Assembly: GCA_011391295.1 (NCBI GenBank)
Contig: JAABQT010000002.1
Coordinates: 1 to 23,802, forward strand
Direction of reading: 5' to 3'
DNA from: Betaproteobacteria bacterium
Lineage (GTDB): Bacteria; Pseudomonadota; Gammaproteobacteria; Burkholderiales; SG8-39
Length of the DNA stretch: 23,802 nt
Made by a program: the position numbers and the translations under genes. A model generated the notes under the pieces. The model was not told the DNA's origin, made no database searches, and worked only from the letters and a program-made list of their open reading frames with translations. This document shows, in pieces, positions 15,021-23,802 of the stretch. Each line of letters opens with the position of its first letter. Position 1 is the stretch's first letter.

Positions 15021-16477
15021 AGGGGGGTCTCCTTCGGCGCGCGCCGGTGCCAGTCGGTGTCGCGCTGGTACTGATGCGCCGCACCCAGCATCCTCGCCTC
15101 GGCGAAATGATCTCCCATGATCTGCAGGCCCACGGGCAGGCCCCTGGCGTCGAAGCCGCAGGGAATCGACAGTCCCGGCAGCCCGGCGAGCGGCGCCGGG
15201 ATGGTGAAGATGTCGTTCAGGTACATCTGCACAGGGTCGTCGGTCTTTGCCCCCAGGGGGAAGGCGGTGCCAGGAGAGGTCGGCCCCATGATCAGATCGC
15301 ACAGTCTGAAGGCTGCCGCGAAATCGCGCGCGATCAGGCGCCGCACCTTCTGCGCCTTGAGGTAGTAGGCGTCGTAGTAGCCGTGCGACAGCACATAGGT
15401 GCCCACGAGGATGCGCCGCTGCACCTCCGCGCCAAATCCCTCCGCGCGGGTGCGGCAATACATGTCGTTCAGGTCCTCGTATTGCGCCGCGCGATGGCCG
15501 TAGCGCACGCCATCGAAGCGCGACAGGTTGGAGGAGGCCTCGGCCGGCGCCAGCACGTAGTACACGGGTACCGCCAGTGCCGCGTGCGGCAATTCCACCG
15601 GCACGGTGCGCGCCCCGCGGCGTTCGTACCAGTCGATCGCCGCGCGCACGCACTGGCGCACCCCGGGCTCCACGCCCTTGCCAAAGTACTCCTTCGGCAA
15701 ACCGATGCGCAGGCCGGCGAGCGGCAGTTCCAGTGCACGCGCGTAGTCTTCCTTCGGGCGCGGCAGGCTGGTGGAGTCGCGCGCGTCGTGCCCCACCATG
15801 ACGTTCATCAGCAGCGCGAGATCGGCGGCGCTCTTGGCCATCGGCCCGCCCTGGTCGAGCGACGAGGCGAACGCGACCATGCCGTAGCGCGAGACCAGGC
15901 CGTAGGTCGGTTTCAGGCCGCACACGCCGGTGAGCGCGGCCGGCTGGCGGATCGAGCCGCCGGTATCGGTGCCGGTGGCCACGGGCGCCATGCGCGCCGC
16001 CACCGCGACTGCGGAGCCGCCCGAGGAGCCCCCCGGCACGAGCCCGCTGTTCCAGGGATTGCGCACCGGGCCGAAGTGGGAGGTCTCGTTGGACGAGCCC
16101 ATGGCGAACTCGTCCATGTTGGTCTTGCCCAGCAGCACCGCTCCGGCGCGCTCGAATTGCTCGATGACGTGCGCATCGTAGGGGCTGGTGTAGTTCTCGA
16201 GCATGCGCGACCCGCAGGTGGTGCGCAACGCGCGCGTGCAATAGATGTCCTTGTGCGCCACCGGAATGCCCGCCAGCGGCCCGCCTTCGCCCCTGGCCCT
16301 CGCCTCGTCGGCAGCCCGGGCCTGCGCCAGGCTGACCCCTTCGTCCACCGTGATGAACGCGTTCAGGCGGCCGTCGAGACGGCCGATGCGCTCGAGAAAC
16401 AACCGCGTCAACTCGACCGAGGAGATCTTCTTCGCGGCCAGGGCCGCCTGCAGCTCGCTCAGGCCGGAATCAAGCAC
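15017..16477 (-). CDS. gatA: Aspartyl/glutamyl-tRNA amidotransferase subunit A
   Basis: A 486-residue amidase-signature protein that releases ammonia from glutamine and passes it to GatB. The catalytic triad is visible: Lys76 in [10 protein letters not shown], the cis-serine Ser151 in PGGSSGGSA, and nucleophile Ser175 in [12 protein letters not shown]. The spacing equals that of characterised GatA (Lys79/Ser154/Ser178 in Staphylococcus aureus). GLKPTYG and [11 protein letters not shown] are also typical. The start is a GTG directly after the gatC TAA (TAAGTG), and the stop overlaps the next gene's GTG. The length is normal. Confidence 0.97.
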   Translation of the reverse strand: MLDSGLSELQAALAAKKISSVELTRLFLERIGRLDGRLNAFITVDEGVSLAQARAADEARARGEGGPLAGIPVAHKDIYCTRALRTTCGSRMLENYTSPYDAHVIEQFERAGAVLLGKTNMDEFAMGSSNETSHFGPVRNPWNSGLVPGGSSGGSAVAVAARMAPVATGTDTGGSIRQPAALTGVCGLKPTYGLVSRYGMVAFASSLDQGGPMAKSAADLALLMNVMVGHDARDSTSLPRPKEDYARALELPLAGLRIGLPKEYFGKGVEPGVRQCVRAAIDWYERRGARTVPVELPHAALAVPVYYVLAPAEASSNLSRFDGVRYGHRAAQYEDLNDMYCRTRAEGFGAEVQRRILVGTYVLSHGYYDAYYLKAQKVRRLIARDFAAAFRLCDLIMGPTSPGTAFPLGAKTDDPVQMYLNDIFTIPAPLAGLPGLSIPCGFDARGLPVGLQIMGDHFAEARMLGAAHQYQRDTDWHRRAPKETPL

Positions 16478-16765
16478 TTACTCGATGACCTTGGGCACCA
16501 GGTAGAGCCCCCCCGCCATGGCGGGCGCAACGGCCTGGAAGCGCTCGCGCTGCTCGCTCTCGGTGACCGCGTCCGCGCGCAGCGGCTGCACGATGTCCAG
16601 GGCGTGTGACATGGGCTCGATGCTGGCGGTGTCCACCGCCTGCAGCTGGTCGATGAGCTCGAGCACCCGGTTCAGCCGCTCGCGCACCGGTTCGGCGTCC
16701 TCGCCCCCAACCGCAATGCGCGCGAGCTGCGCGATGTGGCGGATCTGGTCGAGGGAGAGCGACAT
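16478..16765 (-). CDS. gatC: Aspartyl/glutamyl-tRNA amidotransferase subunit C
   Basis: A 95-residue small subunit that wraps around GatA and stabilises the GatA-GatB complex. MSLSLDQIRHIAQLARIAV at the start, the helical LNRVLELIDQLQAVDT, and the C-terminal loop segment APAMAGGLYLVPKVIE (usually ending in FxVPxVI) are characteristic. It is first in the operon and divergent from mreB across 138 bases. No clear ribosome site precedes the ATG. On the minus strand TATAAT (16834-16829) and TATAGA (16792-16787) are possible -10 boxes. Confidence 0.95.
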   Translation of the reverse strand: MSLSLDQIRHIAQLARIAVGGEDAEPVRERLNRVLELIDQLQAVDTASIEPMSHALDIVQPLRADAVTESEQRERFQAVAPAMAGGLYLVPKVIE

Positions 16766-16805
16766 TGCGCTGCGGAAAAAGTGGTTTCTATACCCGGCCT
16801 TACCC

Positions 16806-16833
16806 TTGCTCGGGGCCCGGTTGCGAGTATTAT
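16806..16833 (+). promoter_or_regulatory. Candidate mreB operon promoter
   Basis: TTGCTC (16806-16811) and TATTAT (16828-16833) are separated by 16 bases, in an AT-rich island of the 138-base gap between gatC and mreB. The -10 overlaps a TATAAT on the opposite strand (16834-16829), so the island could fire both ways. The roughly 65-base mreB leader holds a short inverted repeat (GCCTTA 16852-16857, TAAGGC 16869-16874). Confidence 0.5.
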
Positions 16834-16858
16834 ATGCCCTTTAACGACACAGCCTTAG

Positions 16859-17947
<1,089 letters not shown>

Positions 17948-17987
17948 TCGAGGGGCGCGCCGCGCGCACGGCCTTCCCTTCCCCGAG

Positions 17988-18902
17988 ATGGAGCACACCC
18001 CCCCGCCATTCTTCCTCCGCGGCCCCGCTCCCCTCGTCCGGCTCGCGTTCTTCGCCTCGCTGTCGCTGACCCTGCTGGTGCTCGATGCGCGCTTCGGCTA
18101 CGCCGAGAGCATTCGCAGCGTGCTGGCGCTCGCCGCCTACCCGATCCAGCAGTTGGCGCGCCTGCCGGTGGCGCTGGCGGAGGGCGTCGCCGGCTACTTC
18201 GGCAGCCAGGCGCAGCTGCGCGCGGAGAACGCGGAGCTGCGCGCGCGCCTGCTTGCCTCGGCGCAGGGTGCGCAGCGCTTCGAATCCGCGGCTGCCGAGG
18301 CCTCTCACCTACGGCGCCTGATCGGCGCCGCCGAGCGCATCGAGAGAAAGTCGATGCCCGCCGAAATCCTGTACTCGGGCCGCGATCCCTACTCGCGCAG
18401 GGTGATCCTGGACCGAGGCACGCAGCACGGCGTGCACGCCGGCAGCCCGGTGGTGGACGAGGTCGGCGTCATCGGCCAGCTGACGCGCGCGCATGCGTTC
18501 GTCTCCGAAGTCACCCTGCTCACCGACAAGGACCTGGCGATACCGGTGCAGGTGCTGAGAAACGGCCTGCGCGCCATCGCCTTCGGCGGCGGCACCTCGG
18601 GCATGCTCGAGCTGCGCTACATGGCCGCGAACGCCGACATCGAAAGCGGCGACCAGCTGGTCACCTCCGGACTGGACGGCACCTACCCGCCGGGGCTGCC
18701 GGTGGCGAGCGTGGTGCGCGTGGAGCGCGACGCGACCTACAGCTTCGCCCGCGTGGTGGCGCAGCCTTCCGCCGGCATCGAGCGCGGCCGTTATGCGCTG
18801 GTGCTCTCCGGCGCAACGCGGCTGCCGCCCTACCCTGAGACTGCGCAAGACAAGAACGCAAAGTTGCGCCGCGCGAAGCGCAAGAACGCCGATGGCAGCT
18901 GA
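17988..18902 (+). CDS. mreC: Rod-shape-determining protein MreC
   Basis: A 304-residue bitopic inner-membrane protein with a periplasmic body. It links MreB filaments to PBP2 and RodA. A short cytoplasmic tail precedes one membrane helix (about residues 16-34), followed by a coiled coil (about 65-110, QAQLRAENAELRARLL). The beta-rich domain begins at AEILYSGRDPYSRRVILDRG and includes GSPVVDEVGVIGQL, TLLTDKDLAIPVQV and SGLDGTYPPGLPV, all typical of MreC. A basic tail of Lys and Arg residues ends the protein. The stop lies 11 bases past the mreD ATG. Confidence 0.95.
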   Translation: MEHTPPPFFLRGPAPLVRLAFFASLSLTLLVLDARFGYAESIRSVLALAAYPIQQLARLPVALAEGVAGYFGSQAQLRAENAELRARLLASAQGAQRFESAAAEASHLRRLIGAAERIERKSMPAEILYSGRDPYSRRVILDRGTQHGVHAGSPVVDEVGVIGQLTRAHAFVSEVTLLTDKDLAIPVQVLRNGLRAIAFGGGTSGMLELRYMAANADIESGDQLVTSGLDGTYPPGLPVASVVRVERDATYSFARVVAQPSAGIERGRYALVLSGATRLPPYPETAQDKNAKLRRAKRKNADGS

Positions 18903-19410
18903 CCGTCCGCAGGCCATCCTGCTGCCGGTACGCGCCGGCACCATCGCCGTCTCGTTCGGCTGCGCGCTGCTGCTCAACTTTCTGCCCTGGCCGAACCTGG
19001 CGCTGGCGCCCGATTTCGTGGCACTGACGCTCGCCTTCTGGTGCGTGCGCCAGCCGCGCGTGGTGGGGCTGGCCACCGCCTGGGGGCTGGGACTGCTGGT
19101 GGACGCGGGCAATGGCGTGCTGCTCGGACAGCATGCGCTCGCCTATTCGGTGCTGGCGTTCTTCGCCATTGCACTGTCGCGCCGCATCCTGTGGTTCGAG
19201 ACCTGGAGCCAGATGCTGCACGTGTTGCTGCTGCTCGAAGGTGCGCAGCTGGTGGCGCTCGCCGTGCGCATGGCAGCGGGCGCAGAGTTTCCGGGCTGGT
19301 CGCTGCTCGTCGGGCCGCTGGCGGCGACGCTGTTGTGGCCGGTGGTGGCCTGGCTGCTGCTGATGCCGCAGCGCCGGCCGCTGGATATCGACGTCAACCG
19401 GCCGATCTGA
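18892..19410 (+). CDS. mreD: Rod-shape-determining protein MreD
   Basis: A 172-residue inner-membrane protein with five or six hydrophobic segments, partner of MreC. PNLALAPDFVALTLAFWCVRQP and GLGLLVDAGNGVLLGQHALAYSVLAF match the family pattern PxxLxxxxxYWxxxxPxxxG and GxxxDxxxGxxLGxxAL. The ATG at 18892 overlaps the last 11 bases of mreC. The upstream in-frame extension reads as a basic non-conserved stretch inside mreC and is not used. It is followed after 2 bases by the PBP2 start. Confidence 0.93.
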   Translation: MAADRPQAILLPVRAGTIAVSFGCALLLNFLPWPNLALAPDFVALTLAFWCVRQPRVVGLATAWGLGLLVDAGNGVLLGQHALAYSVLAFFAIALSRRILWFETWSQMLHVLLLLEGAQLVALAVRMAAGAEFPGWSLLVGPLAATLLWPVVAWLLLMPQRRPLDIDVNRPI

Positions 19411-19412
19411 CC

Positions 19413-21326
19413 GTGCGCTTCGCCGAACTCAAGAATTACGCCGGCGAGCTGCGCGACTTCCAGCTGCGCCTGGGCATCGTCGGGCTGCTGGTGCTCGCCG
19501 CCTTCGGCCTGCTGCTGGCGCGCTTCGTCTGGCTGCAGGTACTGCAGCACGATGCCTACCGCGCCAAGGCCGAGGAGAACCGCATCGCCGTCGTGCCAGT
19601 GGCCCCCAGCCGCGGCCTGGTCCTGGATCGCACCGGCGAGGTGCTGGCGCGCAATTACCTCGCCTACACGCTGGAGATCTTCCCGGCACAGGTGCGCAAC
19701 CTCGAGTCCACCATCGCCCAGCTGGCGGAGTTCGTCGACATCCAGCCGCGCGATCGCGCGCGCTTCCGTAAATTGCTGCAGGAAACGCGCAACGCCGAGA
19801 GCCTGCCGATCCGCACACGGCTCACGGACGAGGAAGTGGCGCGCATCGCCGCCAACCGCTGGCGCTTCACGGGGGTGGACATCAAGGCGCGCCTGTTCCG
19901 CCAGTACCCCTATGGCGAGATCGCCTCGCACGTGATCGGCTACATCGGGCGCATCACCACGCGCGACCTGGAGCGGCTCGAGGAGCAGGAGCTGGACGCC
20001 AACTACCGCGGCTCCGATTACATCGGCAAGGCCGGCATCGAAGCCAGCTACCAGCAGGAGTTGCACGGCATCACCGGCCTGGAGCGCGTCGAGATCGACG
20101 CCGCCGGGCGCGGCATCCGCGCGCTGTCGCGCGTCCCCGCGCAGGCCGGCAACAACATCGGCCTGACGCTCGACATCCGCCTGCAGGAAGTCGCCGAGCG
20201 CGCGTTCGGCGAGCGCCGCGGCGCGCTGGTGGCGATCGAACCTTCCACCGGCGGCGTGCTGGCCTTCGTCTCCAAGCCCGGCTACGACCCGAACCTGTTC
20301 GTCGACGGCATCGATCCGCAGAGCTGGGAAGCGCTGAACAACTCGCCCGACCATCCGCTCAACAACCGCGCCATCGCCGGGGTGTACCCGCCGGGATCCA
20401 CTTTCAAGCCGTACATGGCGCTCGCGGCGCTCGAACTGGGCAAGCGCACTGCGCGTACGACCATCAACGATCCGGGTTACTTCGTGTTCGGCGACCGGCG
20501 CTTCCGCGATTCCAAGCCCGGCGGCCACGGCACCGTGGACATGTACAAGTCCATCGTCATGTCCTCGGACGTGTACTACTACATGCTCGCCAACGACCTG
20601 GGCATCGACGCCATCGCCGGCTTCATGAAGCGCTTTGGCTTCGGCACGCGCACCGGCATCGACCTCGAGGGCGAGGCAGCGGGCGTGCTGCCCTCGCCCG
20701 AGTGGAAGCAAGCGCGCTTCAGCCGCCCGGAGCAGCAGAAGTGGTACGCCGGCGAAACCATTTCAGTGGGCATCGGCCAGGGGTACAACGCCTACACGCC
20801 GGCGCAGCTCGCGCAGGCACTGGCCACGCTGGCCAATAACGGTGACATGTTCCGGCCGCGGCTGGTATCGCACGTGGACAACGCGCGCACCGGCGAGCGC
20901 CGCTACGTCGAGCCGCAACTGGTGCGCCAGGTGCAGCTGCGGCCCGAGCACCTTGCGGTGGTCAAGCACGCCATGGCTGGCGTCAACACCGAAGGCACCG
21001 CGGCGCGCGCCTTTGCCGGAGCGCAGTATTCCAGCGGCGGCAAGACCGGCACCGCGCAGGTGGTGGGCATGAAGCAGAACGAGAAGTACGACGAGACCAA
21101 GGTCGCCGAGCACCTGCGCGACCATTCGCTCTACATCGTCTTCGCGCCACTGGAAGGCCCGAAGATTGCGCTTGTCGTGCTGGTGGAAAACGGCGGCTTC
21201 GGTGCGCGCGCCGCGGCGCCCGTGGCGCGCACCGTGCTGGATTATTTCCTGCTCGGCAAGCTGCCCGCGACGCCGAGGAAGCCTGCGCCGGTCGCCGAAG
21301 TGCGGACCGACGCGGCGAGCGATTAG
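19413..21326 (+). CDS. mrdA: Penicillin-binding protein 2 (peptidoglycan transpeptidase)
   Basis: A 637-residue class B penicillin-binding protein that cross-links peptidoglycan during elongation. A single N-terminal anchor (about residues 18-38) precedes the pedestal domain, which holds APSRGLVLDRTGEVLARN and YRGSDYIGKAGIE. The transpeptidase motifs are complete: PPGSTFKP with nucleophile Ser329 and Lys332, SSD (384-386) in place of SxN as usual for PBP2, and GGKTGTAQ with Lys544-Thr545-Gly546. The GTG start lies 2 bases after the mreD stop. It works with RodA, encoded 22 bases downstream, and is the target of mecillinam in related bacteria. Confidence 0.97.
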   Translation: MRFAELKNYAGELRDFQLRLGIVGLLVLAAFGLLLARFVWLQVLQHDAYRAKAEENRIAVVPVAPSRGLVLDRTGEVLARNYLAYTLEIFPAQVRNLESTIAQLAEFVDIQPRDRARFRKLLQETRNAESLPIRTRLTDEEVARIAANRWRFTGVDIKARLFRQYPYGEIASHVIGYIGRITTRDLERLEEQELDANYRGSDYIGKAGIEASYQQELHGITGLERVEIDAAGRGIRALSRVPAQAGNNIGLTLDIRLQEVAERAFGERRGALVAIEPSTGGVLAFVSKPGYDPNLFVDGIDPQSWEALNNSPDHPLNNRAIAGVYPPGSTFKPYMALAALELGKRTARTTINDPGYFVFGDRRFRDSKPGGHGTVDMYKSIVMSSDVYYYMLANDLGIDAIAGFMKRFGFGTRTGIDLEGEAAGVLPSPEWKQARFSRPEQQKWYAGETISVGIGQGYNAYTPAQLAQALATLANNGDMFRPRLVSHVDNARTGERRYVEPQLVRQVQLRPEHLAVVKHAMAGVNTEGTAARAFAGAQYSSGGKTGTAQVVGMKQNEKYDETKVAEHLRDHSLYIVFAPLEGPKIALVVLVENGGFGARAAAPVARTVLDYFLLGKLPATPRKPAPVAEVRTDAASD

Positions 21327-21348
21327 CGCATGAAACGGGGCGGCTGAG

Positions 21349-22461
21349 ATGGAGATCGCCGGCTACCCGCTGCGGCGCCTGCGTGCGCGCGCGATCGAGG
21401 GTATCGACGCGCCGCTGTTCCTGCTCGCGCTGGCGCTCGCCGCCATCGGGCTGGCGACGTTGTATTCGGCGAGTTACGGGAATGCCTCGCGCGTGGCAAG
21501 CCAGCTCGCCAGCCTCGCGATGGCGCTCGCCGCGATGTGGGCGGTGGCGCAGGTGCCGCCGCAGACCCTGGTGCGCTTCGCCTTGCCGGCCTACGTGCTG
21601 GCGCTGGCGCTGCTGCTGGCCGTGGCGCTCGCCGGGGAAGTGGTGAACGGCGCGCGCCGCTGGCTCAGCCTGGGCGTGCTGCGCTTCCAGCCTTCGGAAA
21701 TGATGAAGATCGCCATGCCGCTGATGCTGGCCTGGTATTTCCACCGCCGCGAGGGCGCCATCCGCCTGCGCGACTTCGCGCTCGCCGGGCTGCTGCTCGC
21801 GGTGCCCGTGCTGCTGGTGGCGCGCCAGCCCGACCTGGGCACCGCGCTGCTCGTCGCCGCCGCGGGTTTCTACGTGATCTTTCTTGCCGGCATCGGCTGG
21901 AAGGTGCTGGCGGGGCTCGCCGCCGTCACGCTGGCCAGCCTGCTGCCGCTGTGGGGCCTGATGCACGACTATCAGCGCAAACGCATCCTCACGCTGCTCG
22001 ATCCGAGCACTGATCCGCTCGGCTCGGGTTACCACATCATCCAGTCCACCATCGCGGTGGGTTCGGGCGGCATCACGGGCAAGGGCTGGCTCAACGGCTC
22101 GCAGACGCACCTCGAATTCATTCCGGAACGCCACACCGATTTCATCTTCGCCGTGTACTCCGAGGAGTTCGGCCTGATCGGCAACGTGGTGCTGCTCGCT
22201 CTTTACTCGCTGCTCGTTGCGCGCGGTCTGTCCATCGCCGCGGCGGCGCCCACGCCCTTCACGCGCCTGTTCGCCGGCGCCGTGACGATGATTTTCTTCA
22301 CCTATGCGTTCGTCAACATGGGCATGGTGGCGGGCATCCTGCCGGTGGTCGGCGTGCCGCTGCCCTTCGTGTCTTACGGGGGCACCTCGCTGCTGACGCT
22401 GTTCACCGGCATCGGCATCCTCATGAGCATCCACCGTCACAGGAAGCTCGTGCAGACCTAG
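21349..22461 (+). CDS. rodA: Peptidoglycan glycosyltransferase RodA (SEDS family)
   Basis: A 370-residue polytopic inner-membrane protein with about ten hydrophobic segments. RodA polymerises lipid II into glycan strands and pairs with PBP2. Hallmarks are NGARRWLSLG (about residues 97-106), RFQPSEMMKIAMPLMLAW, RQPDLGTALLVA with the conserved Asp, and SQTHLEFIPERHTDFIFAVYSEEFGLIG around 248-275. The ending GVPLPFVSYGGTSLLT is typical of SEDS proteins. The length is normal. The ATG is the first that keeps the conserved N-terminus. It is the last gene of the mre operon; a 6-bp hairpin follows the stop (22463-22477) without a T-tract. Confidence 0.96.
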   Translation: MEIAGYPLRRLRARAIEGIDAPLFLLALALAAIGLATLYSASYGNASRVASQLASLAMALAAMWAVAQVPPQTLVRFALPAYVLALALLLAVALAGEVVNGARRWLSLGVLRFQPSEMMKIAMPLMLAWYFHRREGAIRLRDFALAGLLLAVPVLLVARQPDLGTALLVAAAGFYVIFLAGIGWKVLAGLAAVTLASLLPLWGLMHDYQRKRILTLLDPSTDPLGSGYHIIQSTIAVGSGGITGKGWLNGSQTHLEFIPERHTDFIFAVYSEEFGLIGNVVLLALYSLLVARGLSIAAAAPTPFTRLFAGAVTMIFFTYAFVNMGMVAGILPVVGVPLPFVSYGGTSLLTLFTGIGILMSIHRHRKLVQT

Positions 22462-22523
22462 TTGCTGCTTCGCAGCAGGAACATGAAATCGCCTCCCGCA
22501 TCGTGAAACGGTGTGGCGCTAAG

Positions 22524-22540
22524 TCATTGTAAATCATTGT
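22524..22540. repeat. Tandem 7-bp direct repeat upstream of aceA
   Basis: TCATTGT occurs at 22524-22530 and 22534-22540, repeat starts exactly 10 bp apart, one helical turn. The pair sits in the most AT-rich part of the 178-base rodA-aceA gap, about 34 bases upstream of the candidate -35. The phasing suits binding of a regulator to one face of the DNA. No regulator is identified. Confidence 0.45.
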
Positions 22541-22573
22541 TTAACGGTGGTTTCAGATCCCGCGAATTCGTTA

Positions 22574-22602
22574 TTGCTGCGCGCAAACCCATTCGCTATC
22601 GT
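22574..22602 (+). promoter_or_regulatory. Candidate aceA promoter
   Basis: TTGCTG (22574-22579) and TATCGT (22597-22602) are separated by exactly 17 bases. Transcription would begin near 22609, leaving a leader of about 31 bases that contains the AGGA ribosome site (22630-22633). Confidence 0.45.
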
Positions 22603-22639
22603 GGGCTGGAGTTCATCTCACCCATCAACAGGATCCCTC

Positions 22640-23802
<1,163 letters not shown>

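Noticed and set aside
15047..16609. 520-codon plus-strand frame antisense to gatA and gatC
   Set aside because: The composition is typical of an antisense shadow and the opposite strand encodes GatA with its full catalytic triad.
21330..21347. Five-codon ATG-TGA mini frame between mrdA and rodA
   Set aside because: Too short to support, with no clear ribosome site; probably chance.
22463..22477. Hairpin TGCTGC-TTC-GCAGCA after rodA as an intrinsic terminator
   Set aside because: The stem is only 6 bp and is not followed by a T-tract. It may still be a weak 3'-end structure.

Overview
The window is a GC-rich, gene-dense stretch of a bacterial chromosome. It most resembles a betaproteobacterium. 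The evidence is gene order: gshB followed by PTS EIIA-HPr-EI, metX-metW, and a gatC-gatA-gatB operon divergent from mreB-mreC-mreD-mrdA-rodA. I cannot name a genus. No transposase, integrase, phage gene, CRISPR array or rRNA gene is visible. Almost every base is in a recognisable gene, and no gene-free stretch exceeds 300 bases.

Layout. 1-2317: end of a TAXI-type TRAP solute-binding protein and its fused membrane permease (+). 2324-2400: tRNA-Arg(CCG) (-). 2461-6985: tightly overlapping gshB, PTS EIIA (mannose family), ptsH and ptsI, then a CaiB/BaiF CoA-transferase (+). 6981-7091: promoter, SAM-II-like riboswitch and intrinsic terminator, leading into metX-metW (7108-8813, +). 8888-9328: a CHRD-domain lipoprotein (+). 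9335-12097: pyrE, xth and ampG, read right to left as one overlapping unit (-). 12163-12843: an exported DUF4124-like coiled-coil protein (+). 12847-16765: gatC-gatA-[exported Cys-rich unknown]-gatB (-). 16904-22461: mreBCD-mrdA-rodA, the rod-shape and lateral cell-wall machinery (+). 22640-end: isocitrate lyase aceA, cut by the window edge (+).

How the genes work together. EI, HPr and EIIA form a phosphorelay with no sugar permease (EIIB/C/D) in view, so a regulatory PTS is likely. MetX and MetW make the activated homoserine ester for methionine synthesis, and their leader appears to close the loop by sensing S-adenosylmethionine (SAM). MreBCD, PBP2 and RodA build the lateral wall, and AmpG recycles its fragments. 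GatCAB supplies Gln-tRNA and/or Asn-tRNA by transamidation. Isocitrate lyase opens the glyoxylate shunt.

Most of the window is ordinary housekeeping sequence. The strongest unusual signals are four. First, the metX leader has a SAM-II aptamer whose core is perfectly complementary to one arm of the downstream terminator. Second, a signal-peptide-bearing protein of unknown function lies inside the gatCAB operon. Third, PyrE is of the type I associate with Alphaproteobacteria. Fourth, a long near-perfect palindrome lies between the divergent pyrE and DUF4124-like genes. I did not find convincing evidence of a wholly new multi-gene system.
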